Assembly (NCBI RefSeq): GCF_014195095.1
Contig: NZ_JACIBC010000011.1
Coordinates: 62,001-126,000 of the forward strand
Source of the DNA: Rhizobium sp. BK602
GTDB taxonomy: Bacteria; Pseudomonadota; Alphaproteobacteria; Rhizobiales; Rhizobiaceae
Length of the DNA: 64,000 nucleotides
Reading direction: 5' to 3'
Shown here piece by piece: positions 8,927 through 16,943 of the stretch. Positions within the stretch are counted from its first letter, which is position 1. The number at the start of each line of letters is the position of its first letter. The translations under genes were made by a program, and so were the position numbers. Under the pieces are notes generated by a model. It worked only from the letters and a program-made list of their open reading frames with translations, was not told the origin of the DNA and did no database searches.

Positions 8927-9011
8927 GTATTTATGACAAGTCCGGCGAAAAGATGATCAGGCCTTTGCAAGCCGGATTGCGACCGCTCGTGCGAGCGGCT
9001 AAGCCAGAGCC

Positions 9012-10160
9012 ATGACACCTCCGACCGCCTCCGCGATGAAGTTCGACAGGTCGCCGCTTGCCAGCGACAACGAACGGATGATCCTCGATATCGTGCGACG
9101 CCATGAGCCGATTGCGCGTTCGACGATCACCGGTCATACCAATCTGACCCAGCAGTCGGTGCATCGCCTCGTCGAGACGCTGATGGAGGGCGGGTTCCTG
9201 CGTGCCGGTGCGCCCTTGAAGGGAACGCGCGGCCAGCCGAGCCCGACGATCGAACTGGTGCGGGAGGCGGTCTATTCGGTCGGCGTCTCGATCAATACCG
9301 ATTCGGCGACCCTGTGCCTGGCCGATTTCGCCTGCAATGTGGTTGCGGAAGAGGCGCTTGAAATGGTGCCGAGCGACCGTCAGGCGACCACGGCCGCGCT
9401 TTTGCAGACGCTCGAATCTATCCTGAAAAAACATTCCATTGCGCGTGAGCGCCTTCTGGGGCTCGGCTTCTCGATGTCGGGCTTCTTTGTCTCGGACAAT
9501 CGCGAGTTCAATGCGCCCGAGCCCCTGCGCGACTGGTCGCTCATCGATCTGCGCCCAGATCTTGAACGCGCCTTTGGCCTGCCCGTTTGGCTGGAGAACA
9601 ATGGAACGACGGGTGCCATCGGCGAGAGCCTGCGCGGCGCCGGCCTCTGGTGCTCCACCTTCGCCTATCTGTCCTTCAATTATGGTTTCGGCGGCGGCCT
9701 GATCCTGGATGGCAAGCCCTTTCACGGCTTTCACGGTAATGCCGGCGAATTCAGCACCATCTTCACGCCGGATGAATCGCTGAGACGGCCCGCCCTGCAA
9801 TATCTGATCGCGACGCTGCGCGACAATGGCATCGACATTCATTCGATCAATGAGCTGCAGCAGCGGTTCGAGCCGTCCTGGCCCGGTGTCGAGGCATGGC
9901 TGGACAGGACGATGCCACAACTGGACCGGCTGATCGCGACCCTGACCGGGGTGATCGATCCGCAGGCGATCGTCTTCGGCGGGCAGTTGCCACAGGCGCT
10001 CGGGCGCATGATGATCGCACGCGCCCATATGCCGTCGCAACGCGCTCACCGCTATGGCGTCGGCTCGCGGGATGCACGACTGGTGCTCAGCGAGATGCAA
10101 GGCGACGCCGCGGCGATCGGGGCCGCGCTGCTACCGCTGAAACTGCGTTATTTCCTCTAA
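9012..10160 (+). CDS. ROK-family transcriptional regulator
   Basis: A 382-residue regulator: winged helix-turn-helix near residues 18-75 (SDNERMILDIVRRHEPIARSTITGHTNLTQQSVHRLVETL) followed by a ROK sugar-kinase-like domain (YSVGVSINTDSATLCLADF near 95, GLGFSMSGF near 155, LPVWLENNGTTGAIGE near 195, YLSFNYGFGGGLILDGKPFHGFHGNAGEF near 225). It lacks the usual CxCGxxGC zinc motif after the GNAGEF segment and a kinase-type DxGGT loop, so it is a regulator rather than a kinase. An ATG at 9036 is an alternative start. Divergent from the secreted protein/phosphodiesterase/phosphatase operon, which it probably controls together with ligand from that pathway. Confidence 0.86.
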   Translation: MTPPTASAMKFDRSPLASDNERMILDIVRRHEPIARSTITGHTNLTQQSVHRLVETLMEGGFLRAGAPLKGTRGQPSPTIELVREAVYSVGVSINTDSATLCLADFACNVVAEEALEMVPSDRQATTAALLQTLESILKKHSIARERLLGLGFSMSGFFVSDNREFNAPEPLRDWSLIDLRPDLERAFGLPVWLENNGTTGAIGESLRGAGLWCSTFAYLSFNYGFGGGLILDGKPFHGFHGNAGEFSTIFTPDESLRRPALQYLIATLRDNGIDIHSINELQQRFEPSWPGVEAWLDRTMPQLDRLIATLTGVIDPQAIVFGGQLPQALGRMMIARAHMPSQRAHRYGVGSRDARLVLSEMQGDAAAIGAALLPLKLRYFL

Positions 10161-10190
10161 CCGTTCAGTCGCGTGCGGCCCTTAGCCGCC

Positions 10191-12308
10191 TCAAGCGATC
10201 GATCGGCGCCTGACGCGAACGGGCGGGATGCGGCCCGAAAACGATGCCGGAAAATCTGCGCCGATGGTTTGGTCCGGCAAAAATATCTGCCCGACCGGCT
10301 TGGGGCGTCCGAGGAAAAAGCCTTGGGCTTCGTCGCAGCCTTCAACGCGCAGGATTTCGAGCTGATGATTGGTTTCCACGCCTTCGGCAAGCACCGGAAT
10401 TGCCAGGCTGCGGCCAAGTGTCAGGACGGCCCGCACGATGGCTTTCGCCTGAACGCTTCCCTCCACCTCGCTCATGAAGGAGCGGTCGAGCTTGATCTTG
10501 TCGAAAGGGAAGGAGCGCAGCGTATCGAGTGACGAATAGCCCGTGCCGAAATCATCTATCGCGACGGTGACGCCGAGAGCCTTGATCCGGCGCAGCATGT
10601 GCAGCGTGCGGCTCTTGTCGGCGATGATGGTGGACTCGGTGATTTCCAGTTCCAGCCTGTTCGGCGCCAGGCCCGTCTCCTGCAGGATATCTTGCACCAG
10701 GCGGGCGAGGTCGGCATGCGCGAACTGCACGGGTGAAAGATTGACGGCGATCTTGTAGGGCTTGCCCCATGAAGCGGCCTGCGCGCAGGCCGTGCGCAGC
10801 ACCCATTCGCCGATCGATAGGATTGTGCCGCTTTCCTCGGCGATCGGTATGAATTCCGCCGGCGGCACCTGACCGCGCTCCGGATGGTTCCAACGCAGCA
10901 GCACTTCGTAGCCGCAGGCCTCGCCGGTCCGGACCGAGGTCTGGACCTGATAATGCAGCTCGAGCTGATCGAGTTCCACGGCCCGGCGCAGATCCTGCGC
11001 GAGCGTGTGACGTGCACGGGCGGCTTCATCCATCCTGGATTCATAAAAGCATACGACACGGCCGATATCGGCCTTGGCGCGGTACATCGCCAGATCGGCA
11101 TTGCTGACGAGGCGCTCCTGGTCGAGGCCATCGTCGGGATAGACGGCAACGCCGATGCTGGCACCCGTCACCGTCTCGAAATCGTCGATCCGGATCGGCT
11201 CGAACATGGTCTTTTCCAAACGGGCCACGAAATCGAGAAGATCGTTCTGCCGTTTGAAGCGCTTGACCGCCGCAAACTCGTCGCCGCCGACGCGGGCAGC
11301 GAACTCGCCGTCCTTCACCAGTCGCGCCAGCCGGCGCCCGATCGTCTTCAGGGCCTGGTCGCCTGCCTTATGCCCGCGAAGATCGTTGATCTCCTTGAAG
11401 CGGTCGAGATCGATGCCGATGACGGCAAGTTTGGTCTCTCCGTCCGCCTGTTCCATCTCCTGCTTGAGGTGCTCGCTGAAGCTGCCGCGGTTGGGAAGGC
11501 CGGTCAACAGGTCATTGAGCGCCATATGCTGGAGCTTTTGGATGGATTCCCGCGTGGCGCGTTCGTCGATCATGTAGCTGGCAACGCCGGTGCCGACGAT
11601 CAGCAGGCCGACACCCGCAACGGCAATGGCCATCGCCTCCAGGACATGCGGGTCGGTTGCTGCCGATCCCGTTGCCATCGGCGTGACGGAAAGAGCGGTC
11701 ATGGCGGTGAAGTGCAGCGTGACGACGGCAAGTACGAAGAGAAGGAGAGCGATGAGCGGCGAGTAGCGCCAGGGGCGGCGGATGGCCTGGCTGAGAGCCG
11801 CCGCCGCCAGGACCGTCGAAAGCACGATCGACGCGATCACGTAATCCGCATTCCATTCGATGATGCCGTCGACGCGGTAGGCCATCATCCCGGTGTAGTG
11901 CATGGCTGCGATCGCCAGGCCGATGATGGCGCCGCCGATTTCCGGAGCGGATCGGACACTGCGCAGCGATACCGTCGCGGAACCGACGGCAGATCCGGCA
12001 ACGGCCACAAGCAGGGAGGCCATCGTCAGGATCGGATCGAAGGTGATCGGCGCCTGGACCTCATAGGCGAGCATGGCGATGAAATGCGTGCACCAGACGG
12101 AAGAGCCGGCGGCCACCGCGGTCAGAAACAGCCAGCCGCCACGCTGAAGACCCTGCGTCATCTCCGATCGCCGCAGCAGATTGAGCGTTATCCACCCGCC
12201 GCTGACGCAGACGAATGCAGCAAGGAGAACGAGCCACAGATTATGCTCCGTGGCGATACATGAAACGACGCGCACTAAAAAAATCCCAAGTCCATAGGCG
12301 ACGACCAT
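10191..12308 (-). CDS. MHYT-GGDEF-EAL cyclic-di-GMP signalling protein
   Basis: A 705-residue inner-membrane protein. Residues 1-250 hold about seven membrane segments with MHYT sensor motifs (WCTHFIAML, AMHYTGMMAY, LHFTAMTAL), proposed in this family to bind a metal or small gas. A GGDEF domain follows (DPLTG-type LNDLLTGLPNRGSF near 268, intact active site RVGGDEFAAV near 345), then an EAL domain near 430-690 with CGYEVLLRWNHPERG, FELEITEST-type LELEITESTI, and AIDDFGTGYSSL. EAL itself reads EVL but the Glu is kept. Both synthesis and hydrolysis of c-di-GMP look possible. Single gene, with the 3' end facing the ROK gene. Confidence 0.9.
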   Translation of the reverse strand: MVVAYGLGIFLVRVVSCIATEHNLWLVLLAAFVCVSGGWITLNLLRRSEMTQGLQRGGWLFLTAVAAGSSVWCTHFIAMLAYEVQAPITFDPILTMASLLVAVAGSAVGSATVSLRSVRSAPEIGGAIIGLAIAAMHYTGMMAYRVDGIIEWNADYVIASIVLSTVLAAAALSQAIRRPWRYSPLIALLLFVLAVVTLHFTAMTALSVTPMATGSAATDPHVLEAMAIAVAGVGLLIVGTGVASYMIDERATRESIQKLQHMALNDLLTGLPNRGSFSEHLKQEMEQADGETKLAVIGIDLDRFKEINDLRGHKAGDQALKTIGRRLARLVKDGEFAARVGGDEFAAVKRFKRQNDLLDFVARLEKTMFEPIRIDDFETVTGASIGVAVYPDDGLDQERLVSNADLAMYRAKADIGRVVCFYESRMDEAARARHTLAQDLRRAVELDQLELHYQVQTSVRTGEACGYEVLLRWNHPERGQVPPAEFIPIAEESGTILSIGEWVLRTACAQAASWGKPYKIAVNLSPVQFAHADLARLVQDILQETGLAPNRLELEITESTIIADKSRTLHMLRRIKALGVTVAIDDFGTGYSSLDTLRSFPFDKIKLDRSFMSEVEGSVQAKAIVRAVLTLGRSLAIPVLAEGVETNHQLEILRVEGCDEAQGFFLGRPKPVGQIFLPDQTIGADFPASFSGRIPPVRVRRRSIA

Positions 12309-12488
12309 AGCCGGTTGGTGGGGCGTTCGCCAGACCGATAATCAGCGGCCAATTCTTTCACGGGCAAACAATAAAGATCGGGTAAAGAGGATAGGGACGC
12401 TTCGGGACAACGATGCCTTTGACGACAATTTTCATCGTTCTGTCACAAATGATACGTCTCGCGCTACGGTCTTGAAGCCGTCGCGGAT

Positions 12489-12522
12489 AAAACCGGCGGA
12501 TGGCCTGGCACCCGCCGGTTTT
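12489..12522 (-). terminator. Rho-independent terminator of the iron-type binding protein gene
   Basis: AAAACCGGCGG and CCGCCGGTTTT pair as an 11-bp stem around a 12-base loop. On the reverse strand the stem ends in a T-run (TTTTAT) shortly after the stop codon of the binding protein gene at 12528. Confidence 0.75.
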
Positions 12523-12527
12523 ATGGA

Positions 12528-13667
12528 TCAAAGGCTGGCGCTCAACGACACGAAGTAACCGGAGCGGTATTCGACCGGCAGGAAGCGCTCATGCAGTTCC
12601 TTGAACGTCGCTTCCGGATCGAGATCCTTGAACAGTTCCGGGTGCAGCCACTTGGCGATCTGCTGAATGGCGACGAACTGATAGGGATTGTTATAGAACT
12701 GGTGCCAGATGGCATGGACGTTGCCGCTCTTGACGGCCTTGATATCGGTGAAGGCCGGGCGGTGCATCAGCTTTTCAAGCTTCGAGGCAGCCACCGCCTT
12801 GTCCGCGCCGGGACCGACACCGACCCAGGCGCCGCCGGGGACATAGAGTTCCCAATTGGCGCCGGTGACGATCACCTGATCCGGATTGGAGGCGATGATC
12901 TGTTCCGGATTGACCGTGCCGAAGGTGCCGGGAATGATGTCCTTGGCGAGATTGACGCCACCGGCCATCTCGACCATCCGGCCGAAATTCTCGTTGCCGA
13001 AGGACATGCAGCAATCGTCGCTGTAGCCGCCCGCGCGCTCGATGAAGACCAGCGGCTTCTTGATGTCGCCTGCCTTGGCGAGTACGTCGGTGACGCGGGC
13101 CAGCTGCTCATCGTGGAATTTCACGAATTCCTCGGCGCGTGCTTCCTTGCCGAACAGCTTGCCGATCAGGCGCATGGAGGGCGTGGTGTTTTCCATCGCC
13201 TTTTCGCGGAAGTCGGCATAGACGAGCGGAATGCCGAGCTTGGCGAGCTTTTCGATATAGCCGCTTTCTTCCGTCGCGGACTTGGCGTCGATGTTCATGA
13301 TGATGACGTCGGGCGTGAGCGTCGCCGCCTGTTCGATATCGAAGGTGCCGTCCTTCATGCCGCCGAAGGTCGGGATCTTCTCCATCTCCGGAAATTTCTC
13401 GAGATAGGCGTTGTAGCCGTCTAGATCGGCCTTCTTGAAGTCATCGCGCCAGCCGACGATGCGCTTGAACGGAGCGTCGGTATCGAGAGCGGCGGTAAAG
13501 TAGATCTGCCGGCCCTCGCCGAGAATGACGCGCTCGACAGGAACGCTGACCTGGACGTCACGCCCGGTGATATCCTTGACGGTGACCTTTTCTCCGGCGA
13601 TAGCCATGCCGGTGAAAAGACCAAGCACGAGCATGGTGACCGAAGCCACTTTATGGACGTTGAACAC
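12528..13667 (-). CDS. Iron-type ABC transporter substrate-binding protein (PBP-2, FepB-like)
   Basis: A 379-residue periplasmic binding protein of the siderophore/haem/vitamin B12 class. The GTG at 13667 is chosen: AGGAGAGG lies seven bases before it and it opens a signal peptide (VFNVHKVASVTMLVLGLFTGMAIA). Mature start EKVTVKDITGRDVQVSVPVERVIL is typical, as are the LTPDVIIMN and ANPDQVIV-like segments of the PBP-2 fold. No permease or ATPase gene lies next to it, so it may feed a transporter encoded elsewhere or be a stand-alone haem/iron scavenger. An Irr-like box lies in its promoter region, pointing to control by iron. Confidence 0.84.
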   Translation of the reverse strand: MFNVHKVASVTMLVLGLFTGMAIAGEKVTVKDITGRDVQVSVPVERVILGEGRQIYFTAALDTDAPFKRIVGWRDDFKKADLDGYNAYLEKFPEMEKIPTFGGMKDGTFDIEQAATLTPDVIIMNIDAKSATEESGYIEKLAKLGIPLVYADFREKAMENTTPSMRLIGKLFGKEARAEEFVKFHDEQLARVTDVLAKAGDIKKPLVFIERAGGYSDDCCMSFGNENFGRMVEMAGGVNLAKDIIPGTFGTVNPEQIIASNPDQVIVTGANWELYVPGGAWVGVGPGADKAVAASKLEKLMHRPAFTDIKAVKSGNVHAIWHQFYNNPYQFVAIQQIAKWLHPELFKDLDPEATFKELHERFLPVEYRSGYFVSLSASL

Positions 13668-13754
13668 TTGCCTCTCCTGAGCGATAAATTTGGTCTGAGC
13701 AATCAATTTGGGCGCGATTTATGTTTTTATGACTTTTACAGTCAAGAATTATCT

Positions 13755-13771
13755 TTTAGAAGGCTTCTATT
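13755..13771. promoter_or_regulatory. Candidate iron control element (Irr box)
   Basis: TTTAGAA-GGC-TTCTATT closely matches the inverted repeat known for Irr-bound iron control elements in rhizobia (TTTAGAA, three bases, TTCTAAA), with one changed base. It sits between the divergent iron-type binding protein gene (starting 88 bases to the left) and the methyltransferase gene (30 bases to the right), so it could control both. Confidence 0.6.
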
Positions 13772-13800
13772 CTGGGCTGTGCCCTTGGGAAAAATAGGAA

Positions 13801-14604
13801 ATGCAAACAATTAACCTGCGCTCCAATCACGATCTGCGTGACGAGATAAAGGCCTATTGGTCGATCCGGGCCGAGACTTTCGACAGCCAGCCCGGCCATG
13901 AAATCTTTTCCGAGGAGGAGCGGGCCGCATGGCATGCTCTGTTCCGGCGTCATGTCGGAGAGGGCAGGGGACGCACGGCTTTCGATCTCGCCTGTGGTAC
14001 GGCGGTGGTCTCTCACCTGCTCGACGATCTCGGCTACAGGGTAACCGGCATGGATTGGGCGGAGCCGATGCTGGAGCGCGCGCGCGCCAAGGCCAAGACG
14101 CGCGGCCGCTCGATCCGCTTCCTGATGGGCGATGCCGAAAACACCATGGAACCGGACGGCACCTACGACGTGGTCGTCAACCGGCATCTGGTCTGGACAC
14201 TCGTCGATCCGCTCGCCGCCTTCCAGGAATGGCATCGTGTGTTGAAGCCGGGCGGCAAGCTGCTGGTCATCGATGGAGACTTCGTCAATCCGACCCTTGT
14301 GGCAAGGATCGCAGGCAAGTTCGCCGCTTTCCTCGCACGCTTCGGCAAGAAAGATGGGCGAGCGCAAAATGGACCGGGCGCCGATCTGGCCGAAACCCAT
14401 CGCAGCATTCTGTCCCGCGTCTATTTCGCCGATGGTGCCCGTGCGGAAGCGGTGGCGGCGCTCCTGCGGGAGGCGGGGTTCACATCGGTCGTCATCGACA
14501 CGGATATGAGCGCCATCCATCGCACGCAGCGCAAGAATTTCGACTTCCTGAAGGGCCTGGAGCGTGCCGCGCAGCACCGCTACGCCATTTGCGCCAGCAA
14601 ATAG
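13801..14604 (+). CDS. Class I SAM-dependent methyltransferase
   Basis: A 267-residue cytoplasmic methyltransferase. Seen: motif I AFDLACGTAVVSHLLDDLG near residues 60-75, acidic motif II YRVTGMDWAEPMLERAR near 80-95, motif III-like FLMGDAENT near 110, and the post-motif HRVLKPGGKLLVIDGD near 145-155. The substrate is not known. The ATG is 30 bases after the Irr-like box and the gene is divergent from an iron-type binding protein, which hints at a role tied to iron or a siderophore/tetrapyrrole; this is inference. Downstream is a toxin-antitoxin pair. Confidence 0.85.
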   Translation: MQTINLRSNHDLRDEIKAYWSIRAETFDSQPGHEIFSEEERAAWHALFRRHVGEGRGRTAFDLACGTAVVSHLLDDLGYRVTGMDWAEPMLERARAKAKTRGRSIRFLMGDAENTMEPDGTYDVVVNRHLVWTLVDPLAAFQEWHRVLKPGGKLLVIDGDFVNPTLVARIAGKFAAFLARFGKKDGRAQNGPGADLAETHRSILSRVYFADGARAEAVAALLREAGFTSVVIDTDMSAIHRTQRKNFDFLKGLERAAQHRYAICASK

Positions 14605-14748
14605 GACGGAGTGCTTCTGTTCGTTGGACGACGGCGCCGAATTCGAAATCGTGGAGATAATCCGCCTTGGCAGTCGCGCAATTTCAAACTTGAAAATATT
14701 GCAAATGTGCTATATTTTCTCTGTACTATTCGAGGAGGATATGCCGCG

Positions 14749-14784
14749 ATGGAGTTTGAAGCCGAGCCCGGTCAAGCGCCGTGA
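14749..14784 (+). CDS. Leader mini-ORF upstream of the HigB-like toxin
   Basis: An 11-codon frame (MEFEAEPGQAP) with a strong AGGAGG site at 14733-14738, ten bases before its ATG. Its TGA overlaps the GTG start of the toxin (GTGA at 14781-14784). The toxin GTG has no ribosome site of its own, so its translation probably depends on this leader. A possible promoter is TTGCAA at 14699 with TACTAT at 14724. Whether the peptide itself has a role is unknown. Confidence 0.45.
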   Translation: MEFEAEPGQAP

Positions 14785-15107
14785 GCTGGACGGTGGAAAC
14801 GCTCGACGCGACAGTCGATGATGAAATAGCCTCCATGCCAAGTGATATGCAGGCAGCGTTTTTGCGGTTGGCCGAGCGTATCGAATCCGTTGGGCTGGAG
14901 CGGATAAGAGAGCCACATGTCAAGCATCTACGTGGAAAGCTATGGGAGATGCGTTTCGGTGGCCGCGATGGCATTGGGCGAGCCATCTACATTGCTGCCG
15001 TCGGCCGGCGGGTCATTGTCGTCCATGCTTTTGTGAAGAAAAGCCAGAAAACCCCGAAAACGGCTCTTGAATTGGCCGAACACAGGGCGAAGGAGATTAA
15101 GGGATGA
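14781..15107 (+). CDS. higB: HigB/Gp49-like RelE-superfamily toxin
   Basis: A 108-residue toxin of the phage-derived Gp49-like/HigB family. Seen: the N-terminal MSWTVETLDATVDDEIASMPSDMQAAFLRLAERIE, then KHLRGKLWEMRFGGRDGIGRAIY and RVIVVHAFVKKSQKTPKTALELAEHR, the family's conserved C-terminal strands and Lys/Arg-rich helix. Such toxins cleave mRNA on the ribosome. GTG start overlapping a leader mini-ORF; the stop overlaps the antitoxin ATG (ATGA). Toxin-first order is typical of higBA. Confidence 0.86.
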   Translation: MSWTVETLDATVDDEIASMPSDMQAAFLRLAERIESVGLERIREPHVKHLRGKLWEMRFGGRDGIGRAIYIAAVGRRVIVVHAFVKKSQKTPKTALELAEHRAKEIKG

Positions 15108-15385
15108 CCAGTCTCGCAAAACTTAAGGAGCGGCTTCTAGCCAATCCAGACGTAAGATCGGAATATGATCGGCTGGGACCAGTCTACGCGCTTGTCGGTG
15201 CCATGGTAGAGGCGAGGCATGAGGCAGGTTTGACACAGGAGCAAATAGCGGAACGGATGGGTACGACCCAGTCGGTCGTTGCTCGGCTGGAAAATGCTCA
15301 CCATATGCCGAGCTTCGATTTGGTGACACGTTACGCGTCCGCGCTCGGTCGTCGTGTTCGGCTCGATTTGGTGCCCGCCGAATAA
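15104..15385 (+). CDS. higA: HigA-like XRE-family antitoxin
   Basis: A 93-residue helix-turn-helix protein that would neutralise the upstream toxin and repress the pair. Seen: HTH_3 domain at about residues 30-85 (AMVEARHEAGLTQEQIAERMGTTQSVVARLENAHHMPSFDLVTRYASALG). The ATG overlaps the toxin stop. Order, overlap and family all support a functional type II toxin-antitoxin module. Confidence 0.88.
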   Translation: MTSLAKLKERLLANPDVRSEYDRLGPVYALVGAMVEARHEAGLTQEQIAERMGTTQSVVARLENAHHMPSFDLVTRYASALGRRVRLDLVPAE

Positions 15386-15458
15386 AGGTTACGATCACTG
15401 GCATGTACTGGCGATATTTCGCATGCGTTTATATCGGTTGAAGGCACGAAAGATACAT

Positions 15459-15486
15459 CCGCCGCGGCACGTCGATGCCGCGGCGG
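15459..15486 (-). terminator. Hairpin terminator of the metallothionein gene
   Basis: CCGCCGCGGCA and TGCCGCGGCGG form an 11-bp perfect stem around a 6-base loop, eight bases past the stop of the reverse-strand metallothionein gene. On that strand it is followed by ATGTATCTTTCG, only a weak T-run. It may also stop antitoxin transcripts from the left. Confidence 0.6.
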
Positions 15487-15493
15487 ATGGTTC

Positions 15494-15661
15494 TTAACTT
15501 TCGCCATGCGGCCTTGCCGCCATGGCACTGTCCGCTTCCTTCAGCGCCTGAGCGCATTCCTCGCAGCAAACCTCGACGGTCTTGCCGCCGAGCTTGACCT
15601 TGATGGACTGGGCATCGAGTTCGCAGTCGCAGGCGCAGGCGGCGCAAGTGCGTTGGGTCAT
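15494..15661 (-). CDS. Metallothionein-like protein
   Basis: A 55-residue protein with seven cysteines at 6, 9, 11, 13, 32, 33 and 36 (CAACACDC near the start and CCEEC after KTVEV). This resembles bacterial SmtA/BmtA metallothioneins, which bind zinc, copper or cadmium in the cytoplasm. The ATG at 15661 is chosen because GGAGG lies seven bases before it; another ATG two codons upstream is too close to that site. Followed by a strong hairpin. The AraC-type regulator gene lies 88 bases upstream on the same strand. Short length explains why it is easily missed. Confidence 0.75.
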   Translation of the reverse strand: MTQRTCAACACDCELDAQSIKVKLGGKTVEVCCEECAQALKEADSAMAARPHGES

Positions 15662-15749
15662 TTCCATTCCTCCGTTCGATGTCCCCGGTTTGGGGATGAG
15701 GCAAGGAAATCATCTTGGCGATATTGGCGCTGTCGGATTCTTTAGCGAT

Positions 15750-16586
15750 CTATCTCGCGCGCAGATGGGCGAGCCGTTGAAACTCGGCCGGGGTACGGTC
15801 ATAGGCCTGTTTGAACGCGGCGCTGAAATGGCTGTGGCTCGAGAAGCCGAGCTCCAGGCCAAGGGCGGTCAGGTCGTCATACTCGCCAAGCAAGTCCAGC
15901 GCCCGCGCCAATCTCAGGCGTAGCTGATAGCGGTAGAGTGGAATGCCTTCCACCTGCTGGAAAACCTGTGTGAGGTAAACCGGGGAAACGCCGACGTCGC
16001 TCGCTATATCGGCGAGCGTCCATCGGCGTGCGAGATCGGAAGACAGGACGAGCTTGGCGCGGTCGACCAGTTTCTGCCGGCCTGTCGTCGCGCCAGCGGC
16101 ATGCGAGGTCCGCTCGCCGAGCGAGCGCCGCACCAGGGTGAGCGCAAGCGTTTCCGCTTCGAGTGTCTCGGCGACGCCGCGCCTCAGACTGTGTCTCAAT
16201 AAGGCAAGCAGAGCCTGCGCGCGCGGATCGATCCGCCGCCGCTGGCGGCGAAAGATCAGTGCATCTGCCGTCTGGGCCTGCTCTTTCGGCGCCAACTCTT
16301 CCAGCAAGGCCTCGTCTATGGCGAGATCGATGCAGGCATCGCCGCCTCCGACAGGATGGCTGATCGTATAGGCCTGTCCGCTGTTGAAAAACACGACCTG
16401 GTTTGCCTCAGCCACCACGTCCTTGCGACCGACATGGCGCAGGAATACCCCGCGATAGGGATAGACGAGGCTGGTCGAGCGGGCGCACTCCTCGGCGCTT
16501 TTGTGCCGGCATGCGCCATCGCAGACGACATCTCTGATCGTGACTGTCTTCGTCTTGAGCAGAAGATCGATTGAAAAGCCCGACAT
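15750..16586 (-). CDS. AraC-family transcriptional regulator
   Basis: A 278-residue regulator with a C-terminal double helix-turn-helix near residues 175-275 (WTLADIASDVGVSPVYLTQVFQQVEGIPLYRYQLRLRLARALDLL, then LTALGLELGFSSHSHFSAAFKQAYDRTPAEFQ). The N-terminal sensor part carries C22, C26, H28 and C34 (CDGACRHKSAEEC), a possible metal- or redox-sensing cluster. The gene lies upstream of the metallothionein gene on the same strand, so metal-responsive control of that gene is possible but not shown. Confidence 0.87.
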   Translation of the reverse strand: MSGFSIDLLLKTKTVTIRDVVCDGACRHKSAEECARSTSLVYPYRGVFLRHVGRKDVVAEANQVVFFNSGQAYTISHPVGGGDACIDLAIDEALLEELAPKEQAQTADALIFRRQRRRIDPRAQALLALLRHSLRRGVAETLEAETLALTLVRRSLGERTSHAAGATTGRQKLVDRAKLVLSSDLARRWTLADIASDVGVSPVYLTQVFQQVEGIPLYRYQLRLRLARALDLLGEYDDLTALGLELGFSSHSHFSAAFKQAYDRTPAEFQRLAHLRAR

Positions 16587-16644
16587 GGCATAATCCGATA
16601 TCAGCCGCGCGGACGCATCCGCAACCTGTGATGTTCTAACACAT

Positions 16645-16878
16645 CTACCTGTAGCGTGTGTAGATATGGTCGTGACTATAGGCTTGCCCGCGTGACAGGC
16701 CGATATCCTTCAGCTGGTCATCGGACAGTTCCAGCAAGGCATTGCGGTTGCTGCGTGCCTTCAGTTTCGCGGCAATCCAGATCGAGATGGCAAGCAGCCG
16801 CCGCAATAGCGGGTAGGCTGTCTGTTCAGAGCGGCGAAAGGATGTGGCAATCGCATTCGTGGTCATTGTCGTCTCCAT
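16645..16878 (-). CDS. DUF1127 domain protein
   Basis: A 77-residue basic protein. The C-terminal RNRNALLELSDDQLKDIGLSRGQA is the DUF1127 (YjiS-like) signature common in Hyphomicrobiales, where small members have been linked to phosphate/carbon metabolism and RNA turnover. A second ATG at 16866 is equally possible. It follows the sugar permease gene on the same strand after about 65 bases. Function here unknown. Confidence 0.82.
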   Translation of the reverse strand: METTMTTNAIATSFRRSEQTAYPLLRRLLAISIWIAAKLKARSNRNALLELSDDQLKDIGLSRGQAYSHDHIYTRYR

Positions 16879-16943
16879 CGAGGTTGTTTCGATGAGGCAG
16901 TGTGACCGTTCGCGGCAAAGCGCGCTGTCGAATTATTTAGCGA

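Noticed and set aside
10884..12263. Forward open frame of 459 codons
   Set aside because: Shadow of the MHYT-GGDEF-EAL gene on the reverse strand, which has intact domains.
13929..14660. Forward open frame of 243 codons inside the methyltransferase gene
   Set aside because: Second phase of the methyltransferase gene; no domain, Arg/Gly-rich shadow composition.
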